From Desulfuromonas soudanensis (GTDB lineage: Bacteria; Desulfobacterota; Desulfuromonadia; Desulfuromonadales; WTL), in assembly GCF_001278055.1 (NCBI RefSeq), contig NZ_CP010802.1:1550001-1614000 (forward strand): DNA of 64,000 bases, in the 5' to 3' direction. The notes beneath the pieces are model-generated. The model was not told where the DNA came from. It made no database searches and worked only from the letters and a program-made list of their open reading frames with translations. The position numbers and the translations under genes were made by a program. Positions 6,321 to 15,903 of the stretch are shown here, piece after piece (position 1 is the first letter of the stretch; every line of letters begins with the position of its first letter).

Positions 6321-8858
6321 CTACATTCGGAAGGAGTCCTCAAACGTCAGCGCCTCGTTCTCGGGAATGGCGGCGCTGAAAAAATACCCTTGAATCAGAT
6401 TGCAACCATAACCGCGCAGGGCCTTGAGCTGCGCCTCGGATTCGACCCCCTCGGCCAAGACGCGAAGTGTCATGCTTTTGGCCAGGGCCATGATCGCGGT
6501 GATGATCGCCCCATCATTGCTGTCACGGGAGAGGTCAGTGACAAAAGAACGATCTATTTTCAAGGTGTTGACGGGGAAACGCTTGAGATAGCTCAAGGAG
6601 GAGTAGCCGGTGCCGAAGTCGTCGATGGCCAGACCGACTCCCATCCAACTGAGTTCTTCCATCGTCCTGATTGCATTCTCCCTGTCGTCCATGATCATCC
6701 CCTCGGTGATCTCCAACTCCAGGTGTCGCGGATTGCCCCCGGTGCGCGTCAGAACCTCCGTGACCATTTCCACAAAGCCCGGTTGGCGAAAGTGACGCGG
6801 CGAGATATTGACCGCGACGTTCCCTGTCGCCCGTCCGAGATCTTGCCGGCGGCGGATGAAACGGCAGGCCTGTTCGAGGGCCGACTCTCCCAGAGAGACG
6901 ATCAATCCGGTCTCTTCGGCGAGGGGGATGAACTCTTCGGGGGAGACGGTGCCGCGCTGGGGGTGGAGCCAGCGCATCAATCCTTCAAAACCGGTGACCT
7001 TCCCCTGGCACAGGTCAATTTGCGGCTGGTAGAAGAGGCGCATCTCTCCTTCGTTGATGCCCCGGCGAAGATCCATCTCCAGGGCATACTGGTCATGGGC
7101 CCGGCAGTCCATGCTTCTGCGGTAGAAGGCATAGGTGTTTTGCCCCTCGGTTTTCCCCCGGTACATGGCGATTTCGGCGTTTTTGATCATGCTTTCGACG
7201 TCGTGGGCGTCATGAGGGAAGAGGCAGATCCCGACACTGGCGGTGACAAAGAGTTCGATGTCTCTGATGCGTATGGAATTGTCGAAGAGCGCCAGGATCT
7301 TGCGGACGACCAGTGCGATTTGCTCCTGGTGTTCGAGCCCTTCGAGGAGAATCATGAACTCGTCGCCTCCGAAGCGGGCGACGGTATCCGTCTCCCGTAC
7401 CCCCTTCAGCAACAAGCGCCCGATTTCGATCAGGGTCAGATCGCCGATGTCGTGGCCGAGGGAATCGTTGATGACTCGGAAACGGTCGATATCGACAAAG
7501 ACAAGGGCGCAGACCTCCTCGGTGCGCCGGGAACGGGACATGGCCCGGGTGAGTCGTTCCTGAAACAACAGCCGGTTGGGGAGGCGGGTCAGGGGGTCAT
7601 GGTAGGCGAGAAATTGAAGGCGGTCCTCCTGCTCCCCGATCCGCGACTGCATCGACGCCCGCTCGCTGACGTTGCGTCCCCAGTGGATGACCCCCCGGAG
7701 CTCACCTTCGTCCGACCAGAAGGGAGCCGCCACGACTTCGAAGAGTTCCGTCTCCCCCTGGTTCCCTCGTTGGTACTGGAGGAGCTTGGTGTGGGTTTTC
7801 CGCCGCAACACCTCTTCGATCGGGCAGAGAGAGACGTCGTTCTGGCAGGGGGTGTCGACCGCATGGCAAATGTCCCGGCAGGTCATCTCTTCTCCGGCGC
7901 AATCGGCGAGGGTGCCGGGACGCCTGGCTGCGGCGTTGAGGAGGAGGACTTTCTTGTCGGTACCGATGACCTTGATCGGATCGAGGACGCTGTCGATGAT
8001 ATTCTGGAGAAATTTCTGTTTATTCTCCAACTCCGTCCCTGCCTTCGAACGCTCGGTCACATCGAGAAAGGAGCAGGCAACTCCCTCGATCTTCCCTTCG
8101 GCCGTGGTGACGGCAGCCTTGTGGATCAGGAACTGACGAATCTCGCCGTCGGGAAGGGTGAGAGGGGCTTCGTGCTGGGTCGCGGTTATCTCTCCGCTGA
8201 GGATCCTTTGCTCGGTGAGACAGCAGTCCGTCCGAAGGTCCTTCGGAGCCACTTCGTTCAGCGACTTCCCGACTATCTGTTGGCGGCTGAAACCGAGCAT
8301 TTTCTCCGTGGCGGCATTGCACCCCAGGTACTTCCCCTCCCGGTCCTTGAAGAGGATCGGGTGCGGGATTCCATCGAGGAGCGATGCCATCAGCGTCAGT
8401 CTTTTTTCTGCGCCTTTGAGCGCACAGCGTTCCTCGAGAAGAGCGGCGGTGCGATCGGCAAAGAGCCCGAGAAGGGATTGCACCCTTTCGCTGTCTTGCA
8501 GAGGGGTCTTGCCGAGGACCGCCATCGTTCCGAGAGGCGTTCCTTCCCTGGATGTCAGCGCGATCCCTGAGACGTTTTCCGCATGGAGAGGGGCGCCACC
8601 GGCCAAGGAGTCTGGCCAGACCGATTTCCAGAGGGGCTCGGAAAAATCGAAGGAGAGGTTGGGGAGGGAGGTCTCGCCCTGGCAGAGGACGAGGGTCGTC
8701 AGGCGAGGGGAGCCGGGCGGGTCGAAATGAGCGATGTAGGCGTACTCTGCGGCCGAGGCCCTGATCAGGTGGCGGGCCAACGTTTGAAGATAGGCGTCGC
8801 CGGAAGAGGTGGCGATGCGGAGAAGGTCGCCCTGCTCCTTTTGGGATGATTGGTGCAT
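6321..8858 (-). CDS. GAF-PAS-PAS-GGDEF-EAL c-di-GMP signalling protein
   Basis: An 845-residue cytoplasmic protein with no membrane segment. In order it has a GAF-like region (about 10-165), two PAS domains (about 170-285 and 290-415), GGDEF (about 425-590) and EAL (about 600-840). The cyclase signature RFGGDEF is intact. In the EAL part the signature reads EGLMRW, and the other metal and catalytic motifs are present (NISPRHF, ELEITEG, DDFGTGYSS, KIDRSFV, AEGVES). It could therefore be active in both synthesis and hydrolysis of cyclic di-GMP. The second PAS holds five cysteines (C..TCRDIC...PC...LC) that may bind metal or sense redox. It lies downstream of cheY-mcp-cheW on the same strand but behind a hairpin, so it is probably a separate unit. 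Confidence 0.93.
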   Translation of the reverse strand: MHQSSQKEQGDLLRIATSSGDAYLQTLARHLIRASAAEYAYIAHFDPPGSPRLTTLVLCQGETSLPNLSFDFSEPLWKSVWPDSLAGGAPLHAENVSGIALTSREGTPLGTMAVLGKTPLQDSERVQSLLGLFADRTAALLEERCALKGAEKRLTLMASLLDGIPHPILFKDREGKYLGCNAATEKMLGFSRQQIVGKSLNEVAPKDLRTDCCLTEQRILSGEITATQHEAPLTLPDGEIRQFLIHKAAVTTAEGKIEGVACSFLDVTERSKAGTELENKQKFLQNIIDSVLDPIKVIGTDKKVLLLNAAARRPGTLADCAGEEMTCRDICHAVDTPCQNDVSLCPIEEVLRRKTHTKLLQYQRGNQGETELFEVVAAPFWSDEGELRGVIHWGRNVSERASMQSRIGEQEDRLQFLAYHDPLTRLPNRLLFQERLTRAMSRSRRTEEVCALVFVDIDRFRVINDSLGHDIGDLTLIEIGRLLLKGVRETDTVARFGGDEFMILLEGLEHQEQIALVVRKILALFDNSIRIRDIELFVTASVGICLFPHDAHDVESMIKNAEIAMYRGKTEGQNTYAFYRRSMDCRAHDQYALEMDLRRGINEGEMRLFYQPQIDLCQGKVTGFEGLMRWLHPQRGTVSPEEFIPLAEETGLIVSLGESALEQACRFIRRRQDLGRATGNVAVNISPRHFRQPGFVEMVTEVLTRTGGNPRHLELEITEGMIMDDRENAIRTMEELSWMGVGLAIDDFGTGYSSLSYLKRFPVNTLKIDRSFVTDLSRDSNDGAIITAIMALAKSMTLRVLAEGVESEAQLKALRGYGCNLIQGYFFSAAIPENEALTFEDSFRM

Positions 8859-8954
8859 GATTGCGTGGTCCTTTAATCAATTGACGCAGGTCACCCTTCT
8901 CGGGGCGCCTGCGATACCCAACGGTCCATGCTGGGGGTGGTGGCTGAAGCGAAC

Positions 8955-8998
8955 GAGGGAGTCGCCAGGCGTCCGATGACGGCTCTGGCGACTCCCTC
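8955..8998 (-). terminator. Hairpin between cheW and the GGDEF-EAL gene
   Basis: A perfect 14-base inverted repeat (GAGGGAGTCGCCAG / CTGGCGACTCCCTC) with a 16-base loop, 55 bases after the cheW stop. It lacks a clean T run on the minus strand, so it may be a weak terminator or a processing hairpin. Confidence 0.55.
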
Positions 8999-9052
8999 TG
9001 TTTCACGATCCTCCGCCCTGAGGCAGGGATCGGCAGCGGTCACCTCGTGGCC

Positions 9053-9553
9053 TCAGGAGGCGAGAGCCGCCTCGCCAACGGTCTGCACCAGGCTCAGTTC
9101 CTCGGCGGAAAATATCCGGTCGATATCGAGAATGATGACGAACTGGTCATCGACATTGCACATCCCCTTGAGGTATTGGGTATTCAGCCGGGAGCCGATG
9201 CGCGGCGGCGGCTCGATCATGTCGGACTGGAACTCGCTGACTTCTTGAACCGAGTCGGCCAGCGCACCCACGATCAGCACCTCGCCGTCGATTCGGATCT
9301 CCATGACGATGATGCAGGTATCGATGGTCCTTTCCGTCGCTGGCATCCCCAGTTTGAGGCGCATGTCGATGACGGGGACGACGTTGCCCCGCAGGTTGAT
9401 GACCCCGAGCATGAAGTTGGGGGTTTGCGGAACCCGCGTCACCTCGCGGAAGTCCAGAATTTCCCGGGCCCGGCTCACCTCGACGGCGAAACACGCGTCG
9501 CCGAGCTTGAAGGTCACGTACTGCTCTGTGGCGTTTATTTCTGTCACACTCAT
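9053..9553 (-). CDS. cheW: Chemotaxis coupling protein CheW
   Basis: A 166-residue CheW-domain protein (QYVTFKLGDACFAVEV at the start of the fold, then GVINLRGNVVPVIDMR, the conserved core). CheW links chemoreceptors to the CheA kinase at the inner membrane. It lies 26 bases downstream of the chemoreceptor gene on the same strand, with AGGGGA before its ATG, so it probably serves that receptor. No cheA, cheR or cheB is present, so the unit must plug into an array encoded elsewhere. Confidence 0.93.
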   Translation of the reverse strand: MSVTEINATEQYVTFKLGDACFAVEVSRAREILDFREVTRVPQTPNFMLGVINLRGNVVPVIDMRLKLGMPATERTIDTCIIVMEIRIDGEVLIVGALADSVQEVSEFQSDMIEPPPRIGSRLNTQYLKGMCNVDDQFVIILDIDRIFSAEELSLVQTVGEAALAS

Positions 9554-9579
9554 AGGTTTCCCCTGATCGCTCGGTGAGG

Positions 9580-11949
9580 TTAATAGCTCATGAATTCGTC
9601 GTCCAGCTTGTCGTCCCGTCCGTCGAGGTTGAGACTGACGCCATCGAGAAGACCGTTGTAACCCTTCTTGAGGGAAAGGCCGGGGGCTCCGTTCGCCTTG
9701 TTCTCGCTCTTCTGCACGGGGGCGATGCGCAGCTTTTGCTCGGAGGCCGATTGTTTGCTCAGGGCGCTGCCGAGGCGTTTACCGCCCTGACCCTTGACGG
9801 TGCCTGCGAGGGTGAAGAAGGCGATCATCTCTTGCAACTGCTCGGACTGGCTGGAGAGTTCTTCGGCCGTCGAGGCGATCTCTTCGGAGGCCGAGGCGTT
9901 CTGCTGAATGACCGTGTCAAGCTGCTGGATCGCCTTGCTGATCTGCTCGGCCCCGGCATCCTGCTCCCGGCTGGCGGCGCTGATCTCCTGGACCAGTTCG
10001 GCCGTTTTCTGGATGTTGGGAACGATGATATCCAGGAGTTTTCCTGCCCTCTCTGCGACCTCGACGCTCGAGGTCGAGAGACCACCGATCTCCCCTGCGG
10101 CGATCTGGCTGCGTTCGGCGAGCTTGCGCACCTCGGCGGCGACGACGGCAAATCCCTTGCCGTGGTCGCCAGCGCGGGCCGCTTCGATGGCGGCGTTGAG
10201 AGCCAGGAGGTTGGTCTGGCGGGCGATCTCCTCGATGATCATAATCTTCTGGGCGATCTGCTTCATGGCGCCCACGGTCTCCTTCACCGCGATTCCCCCT
10301 TCCCGCGTATCCTCGGCCGCCTTGACGGCAATCTTTTCCGTCTGCAGGGCGTTCTCGGCATTCTGGCGGATGTTGGCCGACATCTGCTCGATGGAGGCGG
10401 AGGCCTCCTCCGCGGCGGCGGCCTGTTCGGAGGCCCCCTGGGACATCTCCTGAGACGAGGCGCTCATCGCCAGGCTTCCCGAGGTGACATTGTCGCCGGC
10501 GACCTTGACCTGGCCGATGACGTCGTTGAGGATCGTTCCCATGCTCTCCAGGGCCCGACCCAGCTGATCTTTGTCGGAGGCGAGCTTGACCTCGACCCCG
10601 AGATCGCCCCTGGCGATCTGCTCGGCGACGTCGGCAGCCCGCTGCAAATTGTCCGACATATTGTCGAGGGCTTTGGCGAGGTCGCCGATCTCGTCGTTGC
10701 GCTTGAGATTGAGGCGCAGGGAGAAGTCGCCGCGGGCGATCTCTTCGGCGAGTTTGACTCCCTTGTCGATGGGTCCGGTGATGGCGCGGGTGATGATCAC
10801 CCCGAGGAAGATGCCGAGGAGAATGGCCCCGGCGAGGACGCTGATGAGGACGGCGATGGCGTTCTGCGTCGAGGCGCGGCCGCTCTCTTTGGCGGCGGTC
10901 ATCTCCTCGCCGGTGAGTTTTTCCACCTCGGTGAGCATCATCTCGGCGTCGGCTCCGGCCTGATCGAGCTGGGCCATGACCGCTGCGGTCTGAGCCGATT
11001 TTTCCACCATCGCCCGTTGCGCGGCCATTAGCGCCGCGGCGCTCTTCTGGAACCCTTCGTGGTTCTGGTCGAGTTCCCTGACGGCCTCGCGGATGGCGGC
11101 ATTGTCGGTGGCGAAGATTGTTACACCGTCGACCACCCCGCCGTTGAGGATTGCCGAGACATCCCTGTCGAACGCCGCGACGGTCTGCCGGTATTTTTCT
11201 TCGATTTCGCCGAGTTCGACGAGATCGCGGCTCTGGACGAACTCTTCGATGAAGACCCGGGTGAGGGTGAGGTCGGACTTGATCTCGTTGATCATGTCGG
11301 CCAGGGGGACCTCCTCGCGGAGGATCGCCTGGGCGGCGGCGCCGATGTGGGCTTCGGCGGACAGTTTGGCGATCTCCTTCTGCAGCATCTTCTCGACGGT
11401 GGCGACGTCGCCACTGACCTCGTCGAAGACCCCTTCCATTGATTTCATGGCGGCATCGGCCTCTCCCTTTTTTACCAGGAGGTCGCGCCCGTCCTGCATC
11501 ATCTCCCGGGCGGCGCTCTGGTAGCGGCCGTTATGGGTTTCATCGGCCTTGCGCACCAGGGAGGCCAGCGCCGCGTTGTCGGTCTTGATGATCCGCGTCC
11601 CGCCCTCGAGTTCCCCGCCGTCGAGGATCGCCGTCGCTGCAATGTCAAAGCTGGTCAACGCGGCCTGGTAGCGCTCTTCGATGACGCCGAGCTGCGAGAC
11701 GTCGTCGGAGGCGATCACCGAGGTGGCGGCCATGAATTCGTCCATGGCCGTCATCGCCTGCATGAGGGAGATCTTCATCTCCATCGCCGCGTCGACGAGG
11801 GGCGCCTCCTCCTCGGAGATGACCGTCAGGGAATGGCCTACGGTCCGCAGCCCGGAGAAGCCGACGATCCCGGCGGTCGCCACCAGCAGGAGGAGACAGC
11901 CGAAGCCGACGGCGAGTTTGGTCCCTATCTTCAGATCTTGCCATTTCAT
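9580..11949 (-). CDS. mcp: Methyl-accepting chemotaxis protein with duplicated periplasmic sensor
   Basis: A 789-residue receptor. It has TM1 near 11-33, a periplasmic region of about 34-350, TM2 near 353-377, HAMP about 380-432 and a cytoplasmic signalling domain with the conserved tip ([18 protein letters not shown], then [16 protein letters not shown]). The periplasmic region is an internal duplication: residues 51-150 and 205-299 align, sharing IEE(R/K)YxxxxxxFD, AIL(D/N)GG and TDNAA. Each half looks like a helical-bundle sensor. The ligand is unknown. GGAGG lies 8 bases before the start. It is flanked by cheY (upstream) and cheW (downstream), giving a compact accessory chemosensory unit. 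Confidence 0.95.
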   Translation of the reverse strand: MKWQDLKIGTKLAVGFGCLLLLVATAGIVGFSGLRTVGHSLTVISEEEAPLVDAAMEMKISLMQAMTAMDEFMAATSVIASDDVSQLGVIEERYQAALTSFDIAATAILDGGELEGGTRIIKTDNAALASLVRKADETHNGRYQSAAREMMQDGRDLLVKKGEADAAMKSMEGVFDEVSGDVATVEKMLQKEIAKLSAEAHIGAAAQAILREEVPLADMINEIKSDLTLTRVFIEEFVQSRDLVELGEIEEKYRQTVAAFDRDVSAILNGGVVDGVTIFATDNAAIREAVRELDQNHEGFQKSAAALMAAQRAMVEKSAQTAAVMAQLDQAGADAEMMLTEVEKLTGEEMTAAKESGRASTQNAIAVLISVLAGAILLGIFLGVIITRAITGPIDKGVKLAEEIARGDFSLRLNLKRNDEIGDLAKALDNMSDNLQRAADVAEQIARGDLGVEVKLASDKDQLGRALESMGTILNDVIGQVKVAGDNVTSGSLAMSASSQEMSQGASEQAAAAEEASASIEQMSANIRQNAENALQTEKIAVKAAEDTREGGIAVKETVGAMKQIAQKIMIIEEIARQTNLLALNAAIEAARAGDHGKGFAVVAAEVRKLAERSQIAAGEIGGLSTSSVEVAERAGKLLDIIVPNIQKTAELVQEISAASREQDAGAEQISKAIQQLDTVIQQNASASEEIASTAEELSSQSEQLQEMIAFFTLAGTVKGQGGKRLGSALSKQSASEQKLRIAPVQKSENKANGAPGLSLKKGYNGLLDGVSLNLDGRDDKLDDEFMSY

Positions 11950-12024
11950 GGTTGGGTCCCTCCTTGTTGGTTTTCATGTTTTATCGAGTTGTGGCGACTT
12001 TCGCCTGGCAACAGGATGGGGCGG

Positions 12025-12396
12025 TCAGGCCAGCACCATTTTGACGACACCGAGAAGCTGCTCGGCCTTGAAGGGTTTGACGATCCACGCCGAGGCGCCA
12101 GCACTTTTCCCTTCCTGCCTTTTGCTTTCCTGGGATTCGGTGGTCAGCATAAGGATCGGCATGAACCGGTTGGCGGCGTTCTTGCGCACCTCGCGAATCA
12201 GCGACGTCCCGTCCATGTTGGGCATATTGAGGTCGGTGATCAACATCTGCACATCTTCGGTTGCGAATTTGGTCAATGCGTCCTTGCCGTCGACCGCTTC
12301 GATCGCCTCATAGCCGGCCTGCTTGAGAGTAAAGGTCATCATCTGGCGGATACTGAACGAATCGTCAACAACCATAATTCTTTTCTTCTTGTTCAT
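12025..12396 (-). CDS. cheY: CheY-like single-domain response regulator
   Basis: A 123-residue receiver domain starting MNKKKRIMVVDDSFSIRQMM. The acidic pocket (DD), the phospho-acceptor Asp in LITDLNMPNMDG, the Thr of MLTTES and the Lys of VKPF are all present. The frame extends upstream to 12564, but the receiver starts exactly at 12396, where GGAGAG precedes the ATG, so that start is used. It is the first gene of the cheY-mcp-cheW set. With no output domain it should act by protein contact, for instance on a flagellar or type IV pilus motor. Confidence 0.93.
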   Translation of the reverse strand: MNKKKRIMVVDDSFSIRQMMTFTLKQAGYEAIEAVDGKDALTKFATEDVQMLITDLNMPNMDGTSLIREVRKNAANRFMPILMLTTESQESKRQEGKSAGASAWIVKPFKAEQLLGVVKMVLA

Positions 12397-12426
12397 CGTC
12401 TCTCCATTTTTCCCATATTTAAAAAA

Positions 12427-12464
12427 GGTCAAAAAACCGACACGGTCAAAAAACCGACACGGTC
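12427..12464. repeat. Two 17-base tandem repeats upstream of cheY
   Basis: GGTCAAAAAACCGACAC occurs twice in a row (12427-12443 and 12444-12460), followed by a further GGTC. It sits 30-70 bases before the cheY start, where a promoter or regulator site would be expected. The unit includes GGTC..GACC-like half symmetry. Role unknown. Confidence 0.6.
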
Positions 12465-12966
12465 GATAAGCGACTCGCGCCTCACTGGCCAACCCGGGGA
12501 GGGCGCTGGATTGCGCCGGACAGACGCCACCCTTATTTTCCAAAGGGCGACAGAGCTCCCCCATGGGACTCCGACGAGAAAGCTGTCAGTGATGTTGGTG
12601 CCTGCTCTGTCTGACTGAGTGAGACCCTTTGAGTGTCTTGCTGTCGTTTCCATGGAGAACCGAAGGACCTCGAATGGGCTGAATGTTGCTGCCTTGTGAA
12701 TTCACATCCAGGCGGTCCCCAATCCGACCGAACAGATTTATTACTTGTCTAATACGAAACAATTAATGTAAAAATTAGTGGGCTGGATGCACAGTACATA
12801 CCAGTAGTTGCATTGTTTGCATAAATTAACACTGGCGGCGATAAGCAGTCGACCCCTCACCCTTGTGATTTTGGTGCGGATACTATGCAGTGTAAGGGGA
12901 CGCCTATAAGTAGATGAGTTTTTCTTCATTTCTTCCGGTGATATATTCCGCTCGTCTCGCCCATCA
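12465..12966. other. Noncoding stretch at the left edge of the accessory island
   Basis: About 500 bases without a convincing gene. It becomes AT-rich near 12735-12830. Short open frames exist on both strands but lack ribosome sites, recognisable motifs and codon bias like the neighbours. A short stretch near 12713-12745 translates to NPTEQIYYLSNT, faintly like the RHS segment EEQQIYYFHGD, but this is too short to call. Confidence 0.4.
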
Positions 12967-13188
12967 CGCCTAGACCCTCCTGGCGCCCTGCACCACATCA
13001 TCTGCCGCGGTATCGAGCGTCGGGATCTATTCATCGGCGATTTGGAGCGGAACGGTTTTGTCTCCCGTCTTCCCGCCGTGCTTGTCGAAACCTCGATGGG
13101 CTGCCTTGCCAGGACCCTTATCACCAGCTTTTTTATCCTGGGCACCGTCACGGACGTCCGCCTCAGCGGTCCCGGGACGGCGACCTGA
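12967..13188 (+). pseudogene. Decayed RAYT (Y1/REP-associated) transposase fragment
   Basis: The plus-strand frame reads RLDPPGALHHIICRGIERRDLF, close to the N-terminus of REP-associated tyrosine transposases (PGALYHVISRGNERRxIF type). It continues through ETSMGCLARTLITSFF, where the active-site HxH (NHFHLL in relatives) is lost, and stops at 13186. There is no start codon or ribosome site, and the C-terminal half with the catalytic tyrosine is gone. It is a relic that marks the left border of the mobile-element-rich region. Confidence 0.6.
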
Positions 13189-13278
13189 CTAATCGTTGCG
13201 TGGCTTGGGAGGGACTGGCCGGGGATGGAAGAGATCCGTTCGGGGGATGCGGTGGCGCTGCTGGCGGAACCAGTCTTC

Positions 13279-13535
13279 GGGGTCGGACCAAGGTAAGGGA
13301 CTGAAATAATTGCTCAAAGTGCCAATTTTGCCCCCAAAAAAAGGCTTATAGGTCGATTTTCGGGGGCAAAAATGGGCCTATAACCCAAACGTCTTCCCAT
13401 CCGAAAGGGCAATGGCAAAAAGGATGCATTTCGGTATGTCCCTTATCATCGCTTACCACGAGCGTTGCTGTCATCCCTGAAATAGTTCTTTTAAAACCGC
13501 ATACATCAATCCCTCTACGGCAAGCTCGGCGAGAC
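13279..13535. repeat. RHS-associated repeat, copy A
   Basis: A 257-base sequence starting GGGGTCGGACCAAGG and running into the truncated RHS gene. It is repeated at 16702-16917 (copy B) and 16918-17191 (copy C). It contains the inverted repeat TTTTGCCCCC / GGGGGCAAAA (13326-13335 / 13362-13371) and a second pair GGCTTATAGG / GGGCCTATAACCC. The last 30 bases of copies A and C encode the RHS-like peptide SLYGKLGET (SFYGKLGET in C), so the RHS coding region truly begins within the repeat. Frames upstream of that are closed by TAA at 13492. Confidence 0.85.
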
Positions 13536-13536
13536 G

Positions 13537-15903
13537 GTGAAGACCGTCAAGTCGATCCGCTCGGACATCCCCTCGCGCATGTGGCCGGTCTACACCACCG
13601 GGTACGTCTTCGACTCCTTCGGGCGCCTGCGCGAGCTTACCTATCCCGACGGCGAGGTGCTCACCTACACCTATGATCAGGGAGGGCTGCTCGAAACCGC
13701 CAAGGGGAAGAAGGGGGGCAAGTCCTACGAATACCTCCTTGATCTCGCCTACGACGAGTACGGCCAGCGGGTGCGCCTGCAGCTCGGCAACGGCGTCGAG
13801 ACCCGCTACGACTACGATTCTCTCACCCGGCGGCTCGACCACATCTTCACCACCGGCGACGGCGGCGTGCTGCAGAACATCGACTACAGCTACGACAACG
13901 TTGGCAACATCAAAAAGACCGAGAACCAGCCCTTCATCACCCGCGACGCCACCAGCCGCAGCGTGGTGCAGGAGTACGGCTACGACGACCTGCATCGGCT
14001 GACCTCGGCCGTGGGGAAATACGCCATCGGCAGCGATCATCTCGACCGCTACGCCGGCACTTTTGCCTACGACAGCATCGGCAACTTCCAGACCAAGGAC
14101 CAGCGCCACTGGTACGAGGACCCGCTCACCGGCATCCAGTCCGACCGGCCCAAGACGAGCTACAACTTCGCCTACCAGTACAAAGGACCGCAGCCCCACG
14201 CCGTGACCAACGTCGGCGGCAACACCTACAGCTACGACGCGAGCGGCAACCTGGCCCTGCGCGTCGACGACCAGACCGGCCAGAGCCGGCAGATCCTCTG
14301 GAACGAGGAGAACCGCATCACCAGCCTCCTCGACCAGGGCAAAGAGACGATCTTCCGCTACGACGACGGCGGAACGCGCATCTTCAAGAGCGGCAAGTAC
14401 GGCGAGACGATCTACGTCGACCCCAACTTCTCCATCCGCAACGGCGAAGTCGCCAGCAAGCACATCTTCGCCGGCAGCACCCGCATCGCCACCAAGATGG
14501 TGATGAAAGAGAACAGAACCGGCGCCAGCAAAAAGACCTACGTGCGCCCGACCGACAACAAGGGGGACAGCGCCACCGTCCCCGAGAAGAGCCAGGGGAA
14601 CCACGGCCAGGTCGACAAGACGCTCGACCCCGTCCTGCAGGAGCAGGTCAACGGCAAGGCGTGGGAGCAGCGCGACCGCAAGACCTCTAGCGCCAACGGC
14701 AAGGGGCTCGGCAAAGAGAAGCGCAACGCCAACGGCGGGGACGCGGCACGGGAGACGCTCCTCCCCGGCAACAGCGAGAAGGGCTTGGAGAACGCCCTTG
14801 CCAACGGCAACGGCAGCAAGACCGGCATCTACAAGCGTCTCGACCGCCTCGGCTACGAGGTGACCATCGATCACCGCATCGTCCTTAAGGGGACGGACCC
14901 GACCGATCCCGACAGCGGCACCCCCATCTTCACCGGCCCGACGATCCCCGAAGAGCAGCAGATCTATTACTTCCACGGCGATCATCTGGGGAGCTCCAGC
15001 GTCATCACCGACCGCTTCGGGCGCAACTACGAGCACCTGGAGTACTTCCCCTACGGCGAGACCTGGGTTGAAGAGACCCGCAGCGAGCGCAATCTGCCGT
15101 TCAAGTTTACGGGGAAGGAGCTCGATCCGGAGACGGGGCTGTATTACTTCGGGGCGCGGTATTATGATCCGGTGGTGAGTGTTTGGGTGAGTGTGGATCC
15201 AAATATATATTCAATTTTCGAAAACAAAAGGGAATTCGAATTTTCTAGGAAATTGTCCCTATATAGTTATGTAGAAAATAGACCACTCTTATTGATTGAC
15301 CCAGATGGTAAAGACAGTTACCTTTTGACTTGGCTTAAGGCGCCAGGAGAGGTTGGTCATGCAGCATTTGGTGTAGATTTGTATCAAAAAAATATTGATG
15401 CAAGCACTGGTAAGGTAACGTATTCTGATACAGGAAAAATTCAAATTCTTGAACTTTGGCCCGGTGTTGCTGTAGGTAAAACCAACTCAAGAGATGATGT
15501 TAAATCTGATTATAATGTAGGTCAAGTTGTTGATAAGAATGATATTGTAAATTATAAGGGTGGTGAAAATAGAAGCGCAGAAGGTGTGTTGCAAATAACC
15601 AACGGTAAGAACACAGAAGAAAAAGCTTTTTCAACAGAAAGAATACTTCGAACTATGGAGAGTTTTAAAAATAAAAATAAACTATATAATGGAGAGAAAA
15701 ATAATTGCTCAGATTATGCAGCTGAAGGTGTTTCGGCTTCTGGACTAAAGTTAGGTTCTAAAGACAAAGTTACTGCCTTAGGTGGTATATTAAGTTCAGA
15801 TGTTCGCACTCCAAATAAGTTGTGGAGAGATACATCTTCACAACCTGGCGTAAATGTTCTTAAAGACCCGGGAGGGAAAGTTAATGAAGGGTATGATTTT
15901 TAG
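13537..15903 (+). CDS. N-terminally truncated RHS protein with papain-like C-terminal tip
   Basis: The 788-residue frame (GTG start) is built of YD-type RHS repeats (for example YTYDQGGLLET, YDYDSLTRRLDHI) and ends its core with DPETGLYYFGARYYDP near residue 545. A full RHS toxin needs a long N-terminal part that is absent; the frame is closed by TAA at 13492, so this is an orphan tip cassette, possibly silent. Residues about 330-470 are a low-complexity hydrophilic insert. After residue 553 the sequence becomes AT-rich and unrelated to cassette 2. The tip has VGHAAFGVD (about 607) and NNCSDYAAEGV (about 723), a His-before-Cys order as in permuted papain/NlpC-like hydrolases. No signal peptide is seen. 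A secreted partner overlaps the 3' end. Confidence 0.85.
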   Translation: MKTVKSIRSDIPSRMWPVYTTGYVFDSFGRLRELTYPDGEVLTYTYDQGGLLETAKGKKGGKSYEYLLDLAYDEYGQRVRLQLGNGVETRYDYDSLTRRLDHIFTTGDGGVLQNIDYSYDNVGNIKKTENQPFITRDATSRSVVQEYGYDDLHRLTSAVGKYAIGSDHLDRYAGTFAYDSIGNFQTKDQRHWYEDPLTGIQSDRPKTSYNFAYQYKGPQPHAVTNVGGNTYSYDASGNLALRVDDQTGQSRQILWNEENRITSLLDQGKETIFRYDDGGTRIFKSGKYGETIYVDPNFSIRNGEVASKHIFAGSTRIATKMVMKENRTGASKKTYVRPTDNKGDSATVPEKSQGNHGQVDKTLDPVLQEQVNGKAWEQRDRKTSSANGKGLGKEKRNANGGDAARETLLPGNSEKGLENALANGNGSKTGIYKRLDRLGYEVTIDHRIVLKGTDPTDPDSGTPIFTGPTIPEEQQIYYFHGDHLGSSSVITDRFGRNYEHLEYFPYGETWVEETRSERNLPFKFTGKELDPETGLYYFGARYYDPVVSVWVSVDPNIYSIFENKREFEFSRKLSLYSYVENRPLLLIDPDGKDSYLLTWLKAPGEVGHAAFGVDLYQKNIDASTGKVTYSDTGKIQILELWPGVAVGKTNSRDDVKSDYNVGQVVDKNDIVNYKGGENRSAEGVLQITNGKNTEEKAFSTERILRTMESFKNKNKLYNGEKNNCSDYAAEGVSASGLKLGSKDKVTALGGILSSDVRTPNKLWRDTSSQPGVNVLKDPGGKVNEGYDF

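Noticed and set aside
6153-8570. Plus-strand open frame of about 805 codons
   Set aside because: It is antisense to the GGDEF-EAL gene, which has complete motifs; high GC content keeps the opposite frame open.
9574-11031. Plus-strand frame of 485 codons over the chemoreceptor
   Set aside because: Composition is an artefact of the antisense of the receptor's signalling domain; no motif or ribosome site.
12741-13151. Minus-strand frame of 136 codons
   Set aside because: No ribosome site or family; it overlaps the RAYT relic on the other strand.
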